The translations under genes and the position numbers were made by a program. 64,000 nt of DNA from NCBI GenBank assembly GCA_020638555.1, contig JACKII010000004.1, positions 372,001-436,000 on the forward strand, in the 5' to 3' direction. Position 1 is the stretch's first letter. Each line of letters starts with the position of its first letter. Under the pieces are notes generated by a model. That model had not been told where the DNA came from, made no database searches, and worked only from the letters and a program-made list of their open reading frames with translations. Source of the DNA: Alphaproteobacteria bacterium (GTDB lineage: Bacteria > Pseudomonadota > Alphaproteobacteria > Bin95). Of this stretch, positions 44,373-52,544 are shown piece by piece.

Positions 44373-44418
44373 TTGACGACGGTTGCAGGCGTTCTAAATA
44401 TATGAGAATGATTTGCAA
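44373..44418 (+). promoter_or_regulatory. erpA promoter with iron-regulator-like sites
   Basis: TTGACG (44373-44378), a 16-base spacer and TAAATA (44395-44400) form a good sigma-70 promoter 73 bases before the ATG. Over and just after the -10 lies the dyad TTCT-N9-AGAA (44392-44408), followed by GAATGATTTGCA (44406-44417), the 12-mer also found before the iron-type ABC ATPase gene. The placement suits repression by an iron regulator such as Fur, Irr or RirA. Confidence 0.55.
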
Positions 44419-44472
44419 CCCGCGGACGCCGAGGCATGTCCGCGCTTCTGGCCCTTTTTCGGGAGAGTCGCG

Positions 44473-44823
44473 ATGCCGGATGCCCTGATCGAGATGCCCT
44501 CCGTCGGCCTGACCCAAGCGGCGGCCGAGCGTGTGGCGTATTTGCGCCGGTTGGAAGGCGATACCTCGCTGATGCTGCGCCTATCCGTCTCCGGCGGCGG
44601 ATGCAGCGGCTTTCAATACGGCTTCGACTTTACCAGCGAAACGGCCGAGGACGACCATGTGTTCGAACACCACGGCGTGCCGCTGGTGGTTGACGAGGTC
44701 TCGCTCGACCTGCTGGCCGGCAGCGAGGTCGACTATGTGGAAGACCTAGCCGGCGCGGCCTTCGTGGTGAGGAATCCGAACGCCACCGCGTCCTGCGGCT
44801 GCGGCAGTTCGTTCGCGATCTGA
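44473..44823 (+). CDS. erpA: A-type iron-sulfur carrier ErpA/IscA
   Basis: Delivers Fe-S clusters to apo-enzymes. It has 116 aa with the three conserved cysteines: one in LSVSGGGCSGFQYGF and two in ATASCGCGSSF. Further motifs are DEVSLDLLAGSEVDYVEDLAGAAFVV. ATG at 44473 is preceded by GGGAGAG. It is divergent from dgt, as in many Alphaproteobacteria, and the dyad/12-mer in the promoter suggests iron-responsive control. ErpA fits better than IscA because no isc genes surround it. Confidence 0.92.
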   Translation: MPDALIEMPSVGLTQAAAERVAYLRRLEGDTSLMLRLSVSGGGCSGFQYGFDFTSETAEDDHVFEHHGVPLVVDEVSLDLLAGSEVDYVEDLAGAAFVVRNPNATASCGCGSSFAI

Positions 44824-44846
44824 GGCGGGAGACCGCGCGCCTACGG

Positions 44847-45614
44847 TCAGCTGAGGGCGTTGCGCCAGACCAGCCCCTCGACCGTGCCTGCCTTGGGTCG
44901 GTATTCGCAGCCGACCCAGCCGGCATAGCCCAGTTCGTCCAGATAGAGCAGCACGCGCGCATCGTCGAGTTCGCCCGTCGTCGGCTCGTTGCGATCCGGC
45001 ACGCTGGCGGTCTGCACATGGCCGATCAGGGGCAGGTGCGTGGCGAGGCTCATCATTACGTCGCCGGACATGATCTGGCGGTGATAAATGTCGAACTGCA
45101 ATTTCAGGTTCGGCGCGCCGACGCGGGCGATGACCGCGGCGGCATCCTCGACATAATTCAGGTAATAGCCGGGAATGTCGCGGCTGTTGATCGGCTCGAT
45201 GCAGATGGCGACGCCCTTCGGTGCCGCCTCCGCGGCCGCATAGGCCAGATTCTCGGCAAAGGTGTCGGCCAGGGCAGCCTCGTCCGCATCATCCGGCGCG
45301 ATGCCGGTCATGGCGTGCAGGCGCGAGCACCCCAGCGCGTCGGCATACTCCAGCGCCTTGGCCAGGGCGTCGCGGAATTCGGCCTTGCGGTGCGGCAGGG
45401 CGGCGAACCCGCGTTCTTCCGGGATGAAGGGCAGGTTGAACAGCACCGTCTCGACCCCTGCCGCCTCCCGCGCCTTGGCGACCGCCTCGGGCGAGTGCTC
45501 GAAGGGCGAGAGAAACTCCACGCCCCGGAAACCGTGGTCGGCGGCGGCCTGGAACCGGTCGAGAAAGTCCCACTCCGTGAACATCATCGAGAGGTTGGCG
45601 GCAAGTTTCGGCAT
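44847..45614 (-). CDS. otnI: 2-oxo-tetronate isomerase/hydroxypyruvate isomerase
   Basis: TIM-barrel isomerase of the Hyi family, 255 aa. Motifs are KLAANLSMMFTEWDFLDRF, GVEFLSPFEHS, FNLPFIPEERGFAA, ICIEPINSRDIPGYY (metal-binding Glu), LKLQFDIYHRQIMSGD (Asp/His) and VGCEYRPKAGT. Next to otnC and otnK it is best read as OtnI, which converts 2-oxo-tetronate to 3-oxo-tetronate; Hyi in glyoxylate metabolism is the alternative. It is the last gene of the operon and converges with erpA. Confidence 0.86.
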   Translation of the reverse strand: MPKLAANLSMMFTEWDFLDRFQAAADHGFRGVEFLSPFEHSPEAVAKAREAAGVETVLFNLPFIPEERGFAALPHRKAEFRDALAKALEYADALGCSRLHAMTGIAPDDADEAALADTFAENLAYAAAEAAPKGVAICIEPINSRDIPGYYLNYVEDAAAVIARVGAPNLKLQFDIYHRQIMSGDVMMSLATHLPLIGHVQTASVPDRNEPTTGELDDARVLLYLDELGYAGWVGCEYRPKAGTVEGLVWRNALS

Positions 45615-45629
45615 GGGGTCGGAGCCTCC

Positions 45630-46265
45630 CTAGCTCGGAAAATGGGCCCGCAAATCCTCGATCTGCTCGGGCGTGAGCGGACGGGTGCGGTGGTTGTGCA
45701 GCAGGAGGAACAGCTTGGCGGTCTCCTCCAATTCCTCGGTGGCATAAATCGCGTCGTCCAGCGACTTGCCCGCCACCACGGGCCCGTGATTGGCCAACAG
45801 CACCGCGGGTGTCCTGGCGATGTGGTCGCGGATCGCCTCGCCCAGCGCCGGGTCGCCCGGACGAAAATACGGCACCAGCGGCAGCCGGCCGACCTTCATC
45901 ACGTAGTAGGCCGTCAGCGGCGGCAGCACGTTCTGCGGGTCGATGCCGGCCAGGCATGAAACCGCCACAGAATGGGTCGAGTGCAGATGCACCACCGCCT
46001 GCGCGCCGGCCCGTTCCTCATAGACGGCGCGGTGCATGAACGCCTCTTTCGAGGGCGGCTCGCCCGACAGCAGCCGGCCCTGGTCGTCCAGCTTGGCGAT
46101 CCGCCCCGGATCGAGTCGCCCGAGGCAGGAATTGGTCGGCGTCAGCAGCCAGCCGTCGTCGAGCCGCACGCTGATATTGCCGGCGCTGCCGAAGGTCAGG
46201 CCGCGGTCGAACAGCGCCTTGCCGTGTTCGGCCATGCGCTCGCGCAGGCGGGCTTCCGTGCTCAT
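45630..46265 (-). CDS. otnC: 3-oxo-tetronate 4-phosphate decarboxylase (class II aldolase family)
   Basis: Zinc aldolase-type decarboxylase releasing CO2 and dihydroxyacetone phosphate. It has 211 aa with GLTFGSAGNISVRLDDG, LTPTNSCLGRL, EPPSKEAFMHRAVYEERAGAQ, zinc ligands VVHLHSTHSV and a third His in LLANHGPVVAG. Start 46265 overlaps the otnK stop by four bases; otnI follows after 15 bases. It resembles fuculose-phosphate aldolase, but the operon settles the call. Confidence 0.88.
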   Translation of the reverse strand: MSTEARLRERMAEHGKALFDRGLTFGSAGNISVRLDDGWLLTPTNSCLGRLDPGRIAKLDDQGRLLSGEPPSKEAFMHRAVYEERAGAQAVVHLHSTHSVAVSCLAGIDPQNVLPPLTAYYVMKVGRLPLVPYFRPGDPALGEAIRDHIARTPAVLLANHGPVVAGKSLDDAIYATEELEETAKLFLLLHNHRTRPLTPEQIEDLRAHFPS

Positions 46266-47539
46266 CCCAGCACCTCGAACGCCTTGGTGAAAAAGTCCTC
46301 GGCGCCGAAATTCCCGGACTTCAACGCCAGGCAGAGCCCTTCGCAGTCGCCCTGCACCACCTGGGTCCAGGGCACGCCGGGGTCGATTTCCGGGCCGATG
46401 GCCATGGCGTCCACGCCCAGCGCCCCCACCACCGCGCCCGCGGTCTCGCCGCCGGCCACCACCAGCTTGCTGACGCCGTTGGCGACCAGCGCCGGCGCCA
46501 GTTGGGCGAATGCCTGTTCCACCACCCGGCCCGCCGCCTCCACCCCCAGGATCGACTGGGTCGCCTGCACGCCCTCCGGCGTGTCCGAGGCGACGATGGC
46601 GATGGGGCGGCGGCCTAGGCTGGCCCCGGCCCATTGCGCCGCCTCGGCCAGAGCGCCCGGCCCCTTGGCCAGTTCGACCGGGTCGAGCCGGAGCACGTCG
46701 CCGCCCTGCGCCTCGAACGCCTTGATCTGGCCGAGCGTCGCGCGGCTGCACGAGCCGGACAGGATCGCGGTGGCGCCGTGGCGCGGCTCCAGTGCGGCCG
46801 GATCGTCATGCTCCTCCACCCGGCGCTCGCGCACCCAGGCGCGGGCAAGGCCGACGCCGAGGCCGCTGCCGCCGGTGACCAGGATCAGGTCCTTGAACGC
46901 CTCGCCCAGCACGTCCAGGTCGGCGTCGTCGACGCAATCGACAATGGCGAAATGCACGTCCTGGCGCCGGTGTTCGACGATCACGCGCCGCACCGCCTCC
47001 GCCCCGGCCCGCACCGCTTTGGCCGGCACCAGGCCGGGCGTGGTGTTCGACTGCGCCGCCAGCACCCGGCGCAGGTCCGCGTCCGTCATCGGGTTCAGCG
47101 GGTGGTTCTCCATGCCGCTTTCGTTCAGCAGCCGGTCGCCGACGAACAGATGCCCGTTGAACACCGTGCGGCCGTTCACCGGCAGCGCCGGGCAGAACGG
47201 CACCCAGTCGGCCCGCAATTCCTGTTCCAACGCCTCCGCCACCGGGCCGATATTGCCGCCGGACGTCGAATCGAAGGTGGAGCAGTATTTGAAGAAAAAT
47301 CGCCGGGCCGTGGTCTGCCGCAGCTCGCCCAGCACCTCCAGCGATTCCGCCACCGCATCCTCGGCCGGGATCGAGCGGGATTTGAGCGCCACCACCACCG
47401 CGTCGGCCGCGATATTGTCGAAACCGCCCGGCGGCAGGCCGATGGTCTGAACGGTGCGCAGCCCGCCCTTGACGAGCATGGACGCCATGTCCGTCGCGCC
47501 GGTGAAGTCGTCGGCGATGCAGCCAAGCCATAGGACCAT
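46262..47539 (-). CDS. otnK: 3-oxo-tetronate kinase (four-carbon acid sugar kinase)
   Basis: DUF1537-type kinase phosphorylating 3-oxo-tetronate at O4. Of 425 aa, the N-terminal substrate domain (residues 1-240) starts WLGCIADDFTGATDMASML and has KYCSTFDSTSGGNIGPV and HLFVGDRLLNESGMENHPLNP. The C-terminal nucleotide domain has ILSGSCSRATLGQI, VASDTPEGVQ and LVVAGGETAGAVVGAL. It leads the otnK-otnC-otnI operon. The tetronate 2-dehydrogenase (LtnD/DenD) and an importer that usually accompany these genes are absent here. Confidence 0.91.
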   Translation of the reverse strand: MVLWLGCIADDFTGATDMASMLVKGGLRTVQTIGLPPGGFDNIAADAVVVALKSRSIPAEDAVAESLEVLGELRQTTARRFFFKYCSTFDSTSGGNIGPVAEALEQELRADWVPFCPALPVNGRTVFNGHLFVGDRLLNESGMENHPLNPMTDADLRRVLAAQSNTTPGLVPAKAVRAGAEAVRRVIVEHRRQDVHFAIVDCVDDADLDVLGEAFKDLILVTGGSGLGVGLARAWVRERRVEEHDDPAALEPRHGATAILSGSCSRATLGQIKAFEAQGGDVLRLDPVELAKGPGALAEAAQWAGASLGRRPIAIVASDTPEGVQATQSILGVEAAGRVVEQAFAQLAPALVANGVSKLVVAGGETAGAVVGALGVDAMAIGPEIDPGVPWTQVVQGDCEGLCLALKSGNFGAEDFFTKAFEVLG

Positions 47540-47624
47540 CGGTTTTCCTCCACCGGCCGGACGGGCAGTTCCGCCGGTTCATGTTGTTGTTCTTGCGCGT
47601 CGTTGTTGCTTGCGCGTCTGTCGG

Positions 47625-48638
47625 CTACCGCGGATCCGCTGCCAGCAGTTCCTGCATTCCACCGCGGTCTGCGCCGGAGGGCAATGGGGCCGATGGATGT
47701 AGGAACCAGGCGGCCAGGTCGGCAACGGCCTCCGCACCGTTCAGATCGCGCAACAGCATGTGATAGCCGTTCGGATACAGGGCAACGCGCCGCTCCGCCG
47801 CCGGCACCATCAGCAGGGTGCGCCGGGTCGGCACCACCGGCACCAACTCGTCCTTCAGGCCATAGAGGAACAGGGCCGGCACCCGCAATTTGTCCGCCGC
47901 ATAGACCGCCGCATCCATCGCGTTCACCAGGCCCCAGACCAGATCGACCCGGTATTGCTTCATCACCAACGGGTCGCGGGCGAGCCGGCGCAACATCTCC
48001 AAATTGTCGGACGGAACCACGTGCAGCCCCTGGCCGCTGACAGGATACCAGGGAATGGTGTGGGCGCTGAGCCAGAGCGCGCCCTCTTGCACCGCCGGCA
48101 TGGCGCGCCGCCCCCACACCGCCGGTGCCACCAGGGCCAGCCCCGCCAGCGGCAAGTCCGGATGGTCCGCGGCCATGGACATGGCAATGGCACCCCCCAT
48201 GCTGTGGCCCAGCACATAGACCGGAGCCGGCGCAGACCGCCGGGCCAGCAGCCGGACCGCGTCCGCCGCATCCTGGGTCAATCGGTCCAGCCCGTGCCAC
48301 CGGCCATAGCCCGGCGCCCGGCCGAAGCCGCGCTGGTCATAGGCGACGGTGCGAATCCCCTTCCTCGCCAGCTGCCGGCCGGCGGCCTCGAACGCGTTCG
48401 AATAGTCGCCGAAACCGTGCAGCGCCAGCACCACCGCCTTCGGCTTGCCGGCCGGCTCCCAGGTGCGCAGGGGCAGGCGGGCGCCGTCATCCGCCACATA
48501 CGCCTTGGCCTCCAGGCGCGGCACGGCGGAGGTTTGGCCCGGCGGCACGACGAAGGGCTGACACGCAGCCAGCCCGAACAGCAGCAGACCCCATAGCATC
48601 CCGCGCGCGGCTGCTTTAAGAAAAGGGCCTACCCGCAT
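47625..48638 (-). CDS. Alpha/beta hydrolase lipoprotein (lysophospholipase-like)
   Basis: Serine hydrolase of the monoglyceride-lipase/lysophospholipase group, 337 aa. A lipoprotein signal (MRVGPFLKAAARGMLWGLLL, lipobox LAAC) implies membrane anchoring. Core motifs are VVLALHGFGDYSNAFEAAGR (oxyanion), VAYDQRGFGRAPGYG, nucleophile YVLGHSMGGAIAMSM, Asp in LYGLKDELVP and His in PNGYHMLLRD. I choose the ATG at 48638 because it gives a proper signal peptide; ATG at 48671 would add 11 residues and overlap the divergent start. Confidence 0.84.
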   Translation of the reverse strand: MRVGPFLKAAARGMLWGLLLFGLAACQPFVVPPGQTSAVPRLEAKAYVADDGARLPLRTWEPAGKPKAVVLALHGFGDYSNAFEAAGRQLARKGIRTVAYDQRGFGRAPGYGRWHGLDRLTQDAADAVRLLARRSAPAPVYVLGHSMGGAIAMSMAADHPDLPLAGLALVAPAVWGRRAMPAVQEGALWLSAHTIPWYPVSGQGLHVVPSDNLEMLRRLARDPLVMKQYRVDLVWGLVNAMDAAVYAADKLRVPALFLYGLKDELVPVVPTRRTLLMVPAAERRVALYPNGYHMLLRDLNGAEAVADLAAWFLHPSAPLPSGADRGGMQELLAADPR

Positions 48639-48669
48639 TCGGCGACAGACATCAGAGGATGGCGCATTC

Positions 48670-48843
48670 ATGGAACCGGTTGAGACGATCGAAGTGGAAG
48701 AAACTACCGTTGCCTGCGACGGCGGCAAGGGGCCGCTGGGGCATCCCCGGGTATTTCTGCACTTGGTCAAGGGCGAGGTCGAGTGCCCGTATTGCAGCCG
48801 CCGCTTCGTGCTGAAGGAAGGCGCCGAGGCCGAACACCACTAG
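48670..48843 (+). CDS. Zinc-finger protein, NDUFS6/zf-CHCC type, 57 aa
   Basis: Small zinc-binding protein. Its Cys/His set, VACDGGKGPLGHPRVFLHL followed by VECPYCSRRFVLKE, matches the CHCC pattern of the mitochondrial complex I subunit NDUFS6. Bacterial stand-alone versions are common in Alphaproteobacteria and are linked to complex I assembly by analogy only. The N-terminus is acidic (MEPVETIEVEE). The start codon sits back-to-back with the divergent hydrolase gene. polA begins 50 bases after its stop. Confidence 0.85.
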   Translation: MEPVETIEVEETTVACDGGKGPLGHPRVFLHLVKGEVECPYCSRRFVLKEGAEAEHH

Positions 48844-48893
48844 AGCCGACCGCTCGCCCGCCATCGCCGCGCCCGCCACAGGAGCGAAACCCC

Positions 48894-51632
48894 ATGCAGC
48901 ACGTGTTCCTCGTCGATGGCTCCGGCTTCATCTTCCGCGCCTTCCACGCGCTGCCGCCGATGGCCCGCAAGGACGGCACGCCCGTCAACGCGGTCTACGG
49001 CTTCTGCTCCATGCTGATGAAGCTGCTGGAGGATACCGACGCCGACCATATCGCCGTCGTGTTCGACACCAGCCGCAAGACCTTCCGCACCGCGATCTAT
49101 CCGGACTACAAGGCGCACCGGCCGCCCCCGCCGGAAGAGTTGATCCCGCAATTTGCCCTGATCCGCGATGCGGTCCGCGCCTTCAACCTGCCCTGCATCG
49201 AGCTGGACGGCTACGAGGCCGACGACCTGATCGCCACCTATGCCAAGCAGGCGGCGGCCAAGGGGGCCGAGGTCACCATCGTCTCGTCCGACAAGGACCT
49301 GATGCAGTTGATCGACGACCGCATCTCGATGCTGGACCCGATGAAGCTGCAAACGCTCAGCTACGCGGCGGTGGAGGCGAAGTTCGGCGTGCCGCCGGAC
49401 AAGGTGGTGGACGTGCAGGCGCTGGCCGGCGATTCGACCGACAACGTGCCGGGCGTCCCGGGCATCGGCGTCAAGACCGCCTCGCAACTGATTCTGGAAT
49501 ACGGCGACCTGGAAACGCTGCTGGCGCAGGCCGACGGCATTAAGCAGAAAAAGCGCCGCGAAAACCTGATCGAATTCGCCGACCAGGCCCGCGTCTCGCA
49601 GCAACTGGTGCGCCTCGCCCAGGATGCGCCGGTGCCGGAACCGCTGGAAAGCTTCACGGTGAAACAACCGGATGCGGACACGCTGCTGGCGTTCCTGGAG
49701 GCGCAGTCATTCAAGTCCCTCACCGCGCGCGTCGAGGCCAATCTGGCGGCCGATGGCAATCTCCGCACCACGCCGGAAGACGCGGCCCCCGCCGAAACCG
49801 ACTATGAGCTGGTGACCAGCCGCGAGGCGCTCGACCGCTGGGTCGCGGCGGCGTGGGAGGCGGGCGTGCTGGCCATCGACACCGAGACCAACTCGCTGGA
49901 CGCGCTCCGGGCCGATCTGGTCGGCATCTCGCTGGCGGTGGAGCCTGGCAAGGCCTGCTACATCCCCATCGCCCACCGCAACGGCGCCGCCGGCGAGCTG
50001 GAACTGGACGGCGGCGACAGCGTGCCCAACCTGCCGCTGGCCGAAGCGGTCGCCGCGCTCAAGGACATCCTGCTCGACGCCTCGGTGCTGAAGATCGGCC
50101 AGAACATCAAGTACGACATGGAGGTGCTGGCCCGGCACGGCCTCAGCATCGCAACCGCCGACGATACCATGGTGCTGTCCTACGTGCTCGACGGCGGCCA
50201 GCATGGCCACGGCATGGACGAGCTGGCCGAACTGTTCCTGGGCCTCAAGACGATCAAGTACGAGGAGGTCTGCGGCAAGGGCAAGGACGCCATCACCTTC
50301 GACCGCGTGCCGCTGGACCAGGCACTGGCCTATGCGGCGGAGGACGCCGACGTCACGCTGAAGCTCTGGCGGAAGCTGAAGCCGCGGCTGCCGCAGGAGC
50401 ACATGGTTCGGGTCTACGAGGAACTCGACCGGCCGCTGGTGCCCGTGCTGGCCGACATGGAAGCCGCCGGCGTGCTGGTGGACCGCGACGGCCTGAAGGC
50501 GCTGTCCGCCGACTTCGCCGACCGGCTGCAGGTGCTGGAGGGCGAAATCCACACACTCGCCGGGCGCAACTTCACCATCGGCTCGCCGAAGCAGTTGGGC
50601 GAAATCCTGTTCGACGAGATGAGCCTGCCCGGCGGCAAGAAGACCGGCAAGTCCGGCGCCTGGGCCACCGGCGCCGACGTGCTGGAGGACCTGGCCGCCC
50701 AGGGCCACGACCTGCCGGCCCGGGTGCTGGACTGGCGCCAGCTCTCGAAGCTGAAATCCACCTATACCGACGCGCTGGTCGAGCAGATCAACCCGGAGAC
50801 CGGCCGCATCCACACCTCGCTGGCGCAGACCGTGGTGAACACGGGCCGGCTGTCGTCCAGCGACCCGAACCTGCAAAACATCCCGGTCCGAACCGAGGAA
50901 GGCCGCAAGATCCGCGAGACCTTCATCGCCGCCCCCGGCACCGTGCTGATGAGCGCCGACTACAGCCAGATCGAACTGCGCCTGCTGGCCCATGTCGGCC
51001 GGATCGAATCGCTGCGGCAGGCCTTCCTCGACGGCCTCGACATCCACGCGGTCACCGCGTCAGAGGTGTTCGGCATCCCGCTGGAAGGCATGGACCCGGC
51101 CGAGCGACGCAAGGCCAAGGCGATCAATTTCGGCATCATCTACGGCATTTCCGCCTTCGGGCTCGCCCGCAATATCCGCGTGCCCCAGGGCGAGGCCAAG
51201 GCGTTCATCGACGCCTATTTCCAGCGCTATCCCGGCATTCGCGACTACATGACCAAGGCCAAGGCATTCGCGGGCGAGCACGGCTATGTGACGACGATTT
51301 TCGGCCGCAAATGCCACACCCCCGGCATCAAGGACAAGAACCCCGCCCGCCGCTCGTTCCAGGAGCGGGTGGCGATCAACGCGCCGTTGCAGGGCTCCGC
51401 CGCGGACATCATCAAGCGCGCCATGATCCGCCTGCCCGACGCGCTCGCGGAGGCGGGCCTGGGCGCGAAAATGCTGCTGCAAGTCCACGATGAACTGCTG
51501 TTCGAGGTACCGGAAGCCGAGGTCAACCAGACCAAGGACGTGGTGCTGGAGACCATGCAGACCGCCGCCAGTCTCTCGGTGCCGCTGGTGGTGGAGGCGG
51601 GTGTCGCCAAGACCTGGGCCGCGGCCCACTAA
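48894..51632 (+). CDS. polA: DNA polymerase I
   Basis: Gap-filling and Okazaki-fragment polymerase, 912 aa, with all three domains. The 5'-3' exonuclease (1-290) has FLVDGSGFIFRAFHALPPM, ELDGYEADDLIATYA and SSDKDLMQLID. The 3'-5' exonuclease (310-500) retains the acidic residues: VLAIDTETNSLDAL, IGQNIKYDMEVLARH and YAAEDADVTLKLW, so proofreading should be active. The polymerase (530-912) has motif A SADYSQIELRLLAH, motif B RRKAKAINFGIIYG and motif C LLQVHDELLFEVP. CAGGAG lies ten bases before the ATG. rlmJ follows after 19 bases. Confidence 0.97.
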   Translation: MQHVFLVDGSGFIFRAFHALPPMARKDGTPVNAVYGFCSMLMKLLEDTDADHIAVVFDTSRKTFRTAIYPDYKAHRPPPPEELIPQFALIRDAVRAFNLPCIELDGYEADDLIATYAKQAAAKGAEVTIVSSDKDLMQLIDDRISMLDPMKLQTLSYAAVEAKFGVPPDKVVDVQALAGDSTDNVPGVPGIGVKTASQLILEYGDLETLLAQADGIKQKKRRENLIEFADQARVSQQLVRLAQDAPVPEPLESFTVKQPDADTLLAFLEAQSFKSLTARVEANLAADGNLRTTPEDAAPAETDYELVTSREALDRWVAAAWEAGVLAIDTETNSLDALRADLVGISLAVEPGKACYIPIAHRNGAAGELELDGGDSVPNLPLAEAVAALKDILLDASVLKIGQNIKYDMEVLARHGLSIATADDTMVLSYVLDGGQHGHGMDELAELFLGLKTIKYEEVCGKGKDAITFDRVPLDQALAYAAEDADVTLKLWRKLKPRLPQEHMVRVYEELDRPLVPVLADMEAAGVLVDRDGLKALSADFADRLQVLEGEIHTLAGRNFTIGSPKQLGEILFDEMSLPGGKKTGKSGAWATGADVLEDLAAQGHDLPARVLDWRQLSKLKSTYTDALVEQINPETGRIHTSLAQTVVNTGRLSSSDPNLQNIPVRTEEGRKIRETFIAAPGTVLMSADYSQIELRLLAHVGRIESLRQAFLDGLDIHAVTASEVFGIPLEGMDPAERRKAKAINFGIIYGISAFGLARNIRVPQGEAKAFIDAYFQRYPGIRDYMTKAKAFAGEHGYVTTIFGRKCHTPGIKDKNPARRSFQERVAINAPLQGSAADIIKRAMIRLPDALAEAGLGAKMLLQVHDELLFEVPEAEVNQTKDVVLETMQTAASLSVPLVVEAGVAKTWAAAH

Positions 51633-51651
51633 GCCCACCGGATCCCGCCCC

Positions 51652-52437
51652 ATGCTGTCCTACCAGCACATGTACCACGCCGGCAGCCTGGCCGACGTGC
51701 ACAAGCACATCCTGCTGGCCCGCGCGCTGGCCCACCTGATGCGCGACCCGGCCCCGCTGCTCTATGCCGAAACCCATGCGGGCCGCGGCCGCTACAACCT
51801 GGATGCGCCGGAAGCCCGCAAGACGGGCGAGGCCGCCGCCGGCATCGACACACTGCTGCGCGAGCGGCGCATCGCCAGGGACGAGCCCTTCCTTGCCGCG
51901 CTCCGCCGGTTCCAGGGCGGCAGCAACCGCCTCTATCCCGGCTCGCCGGCGCTGGCGGCCACCCTGTTGCGGCGCACCGATGCGCTCTGGCTCTGGGAGT
52001 TGCATCCGCGCGAGCACGCCATCCTGGCCCGCGTGTTCGAGGGCGACCGCCGGGTGCGCGTGTTCCACGCCAACGGGCTCGCCGGCCTGCCGCTGCGGCT
52101 GCCGCCGAAGCCGCCGGCGCCGCGCCGCGGCCTGGTGATGATCGACCCCAGCTACGAGATCAAGGACGAGTACGACGAACTGCCCGGGTTCGTGCGCCGC
52201 CTGCGCCTGCGCTGGCCGCACTCTGCCGGGCTGGTCTGGTATCCGATGCTGCCGGCCGACCGGCATGCCGGCATGGTCCAGAGCCTCAAGGCGCAGCAAC
52301 CGGACCTGAGCGTGCACGAGACGGTCTGGAGCACGCCCGATGCCGGCCGCGGCCTCTATGGCAGCGGTGTCGTTGCCTGGGGCATCGCTGCCAGCGTCCT
52401 GTCGCCTGGGACTTTCGTCCAATCTGGGGGCGGGTAA
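51652..52437 (+). CDS. rlmJ: 23S rRNA (adenine-N6)-methyltransferase RlmJ
   Basis: Methylates A2030 of 23S rRNA (E. coli numbering). It has 261 aa with the N-terminal MLSYQHMYHAGSLADVHKH signature, SAM-contact region YAETHAGRGRYNLD, RLYPGSPALAATLLR, WELHPREHAIL and the catalytic motif IDPSYEIKDEYDEL (DPSYE in place of the common DPPYE). The last 15 residues (SPGTFVQSGGG) are not conserved. It starts 19 bases after polA and probably shares its transcript. Confidence 0.9.
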   Translation: MLSYQHMYHAGSLADVHKHILLARALAHLMRDPAPLLYAETHAGRGRYNLDAPEARKTGEAAAGIDTLLRERRIARDEPFLAALRRFQGGSNRLYPGSPALAATLLRRTDALWLWELHPREHAILARVFEGDRRVRVFHANGLAGLPLRLPPKPPAPRRGLVMIDPSYEIKDEYDELPGFVRRLRLRWPHSAGLVWYPMLPADRHAGMVQSLKAQQPDLSVHETVWSTPDAGRGLYGSGVVAWGIAASVLSPGTFVQSGGG

Positions 52438-52544
52438 GCAACCCTTTGGGCTAGCCGCCGCCGCCTCGCTTCCCTATGATCCGGCCACCCTGCGTTGTCA
52501 CTGTATGGTGGCGTACAGGTATATGTCAGAATAGGGAGTGACGA

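Noticed and set aside
47586..47618. GTTGTT-TTGCGCGTC direct repeat before otnK
   Set aside because: Two imperfect 16-17 bp units only; too short and isolated for a CRISPR or operator array, likely slippage.
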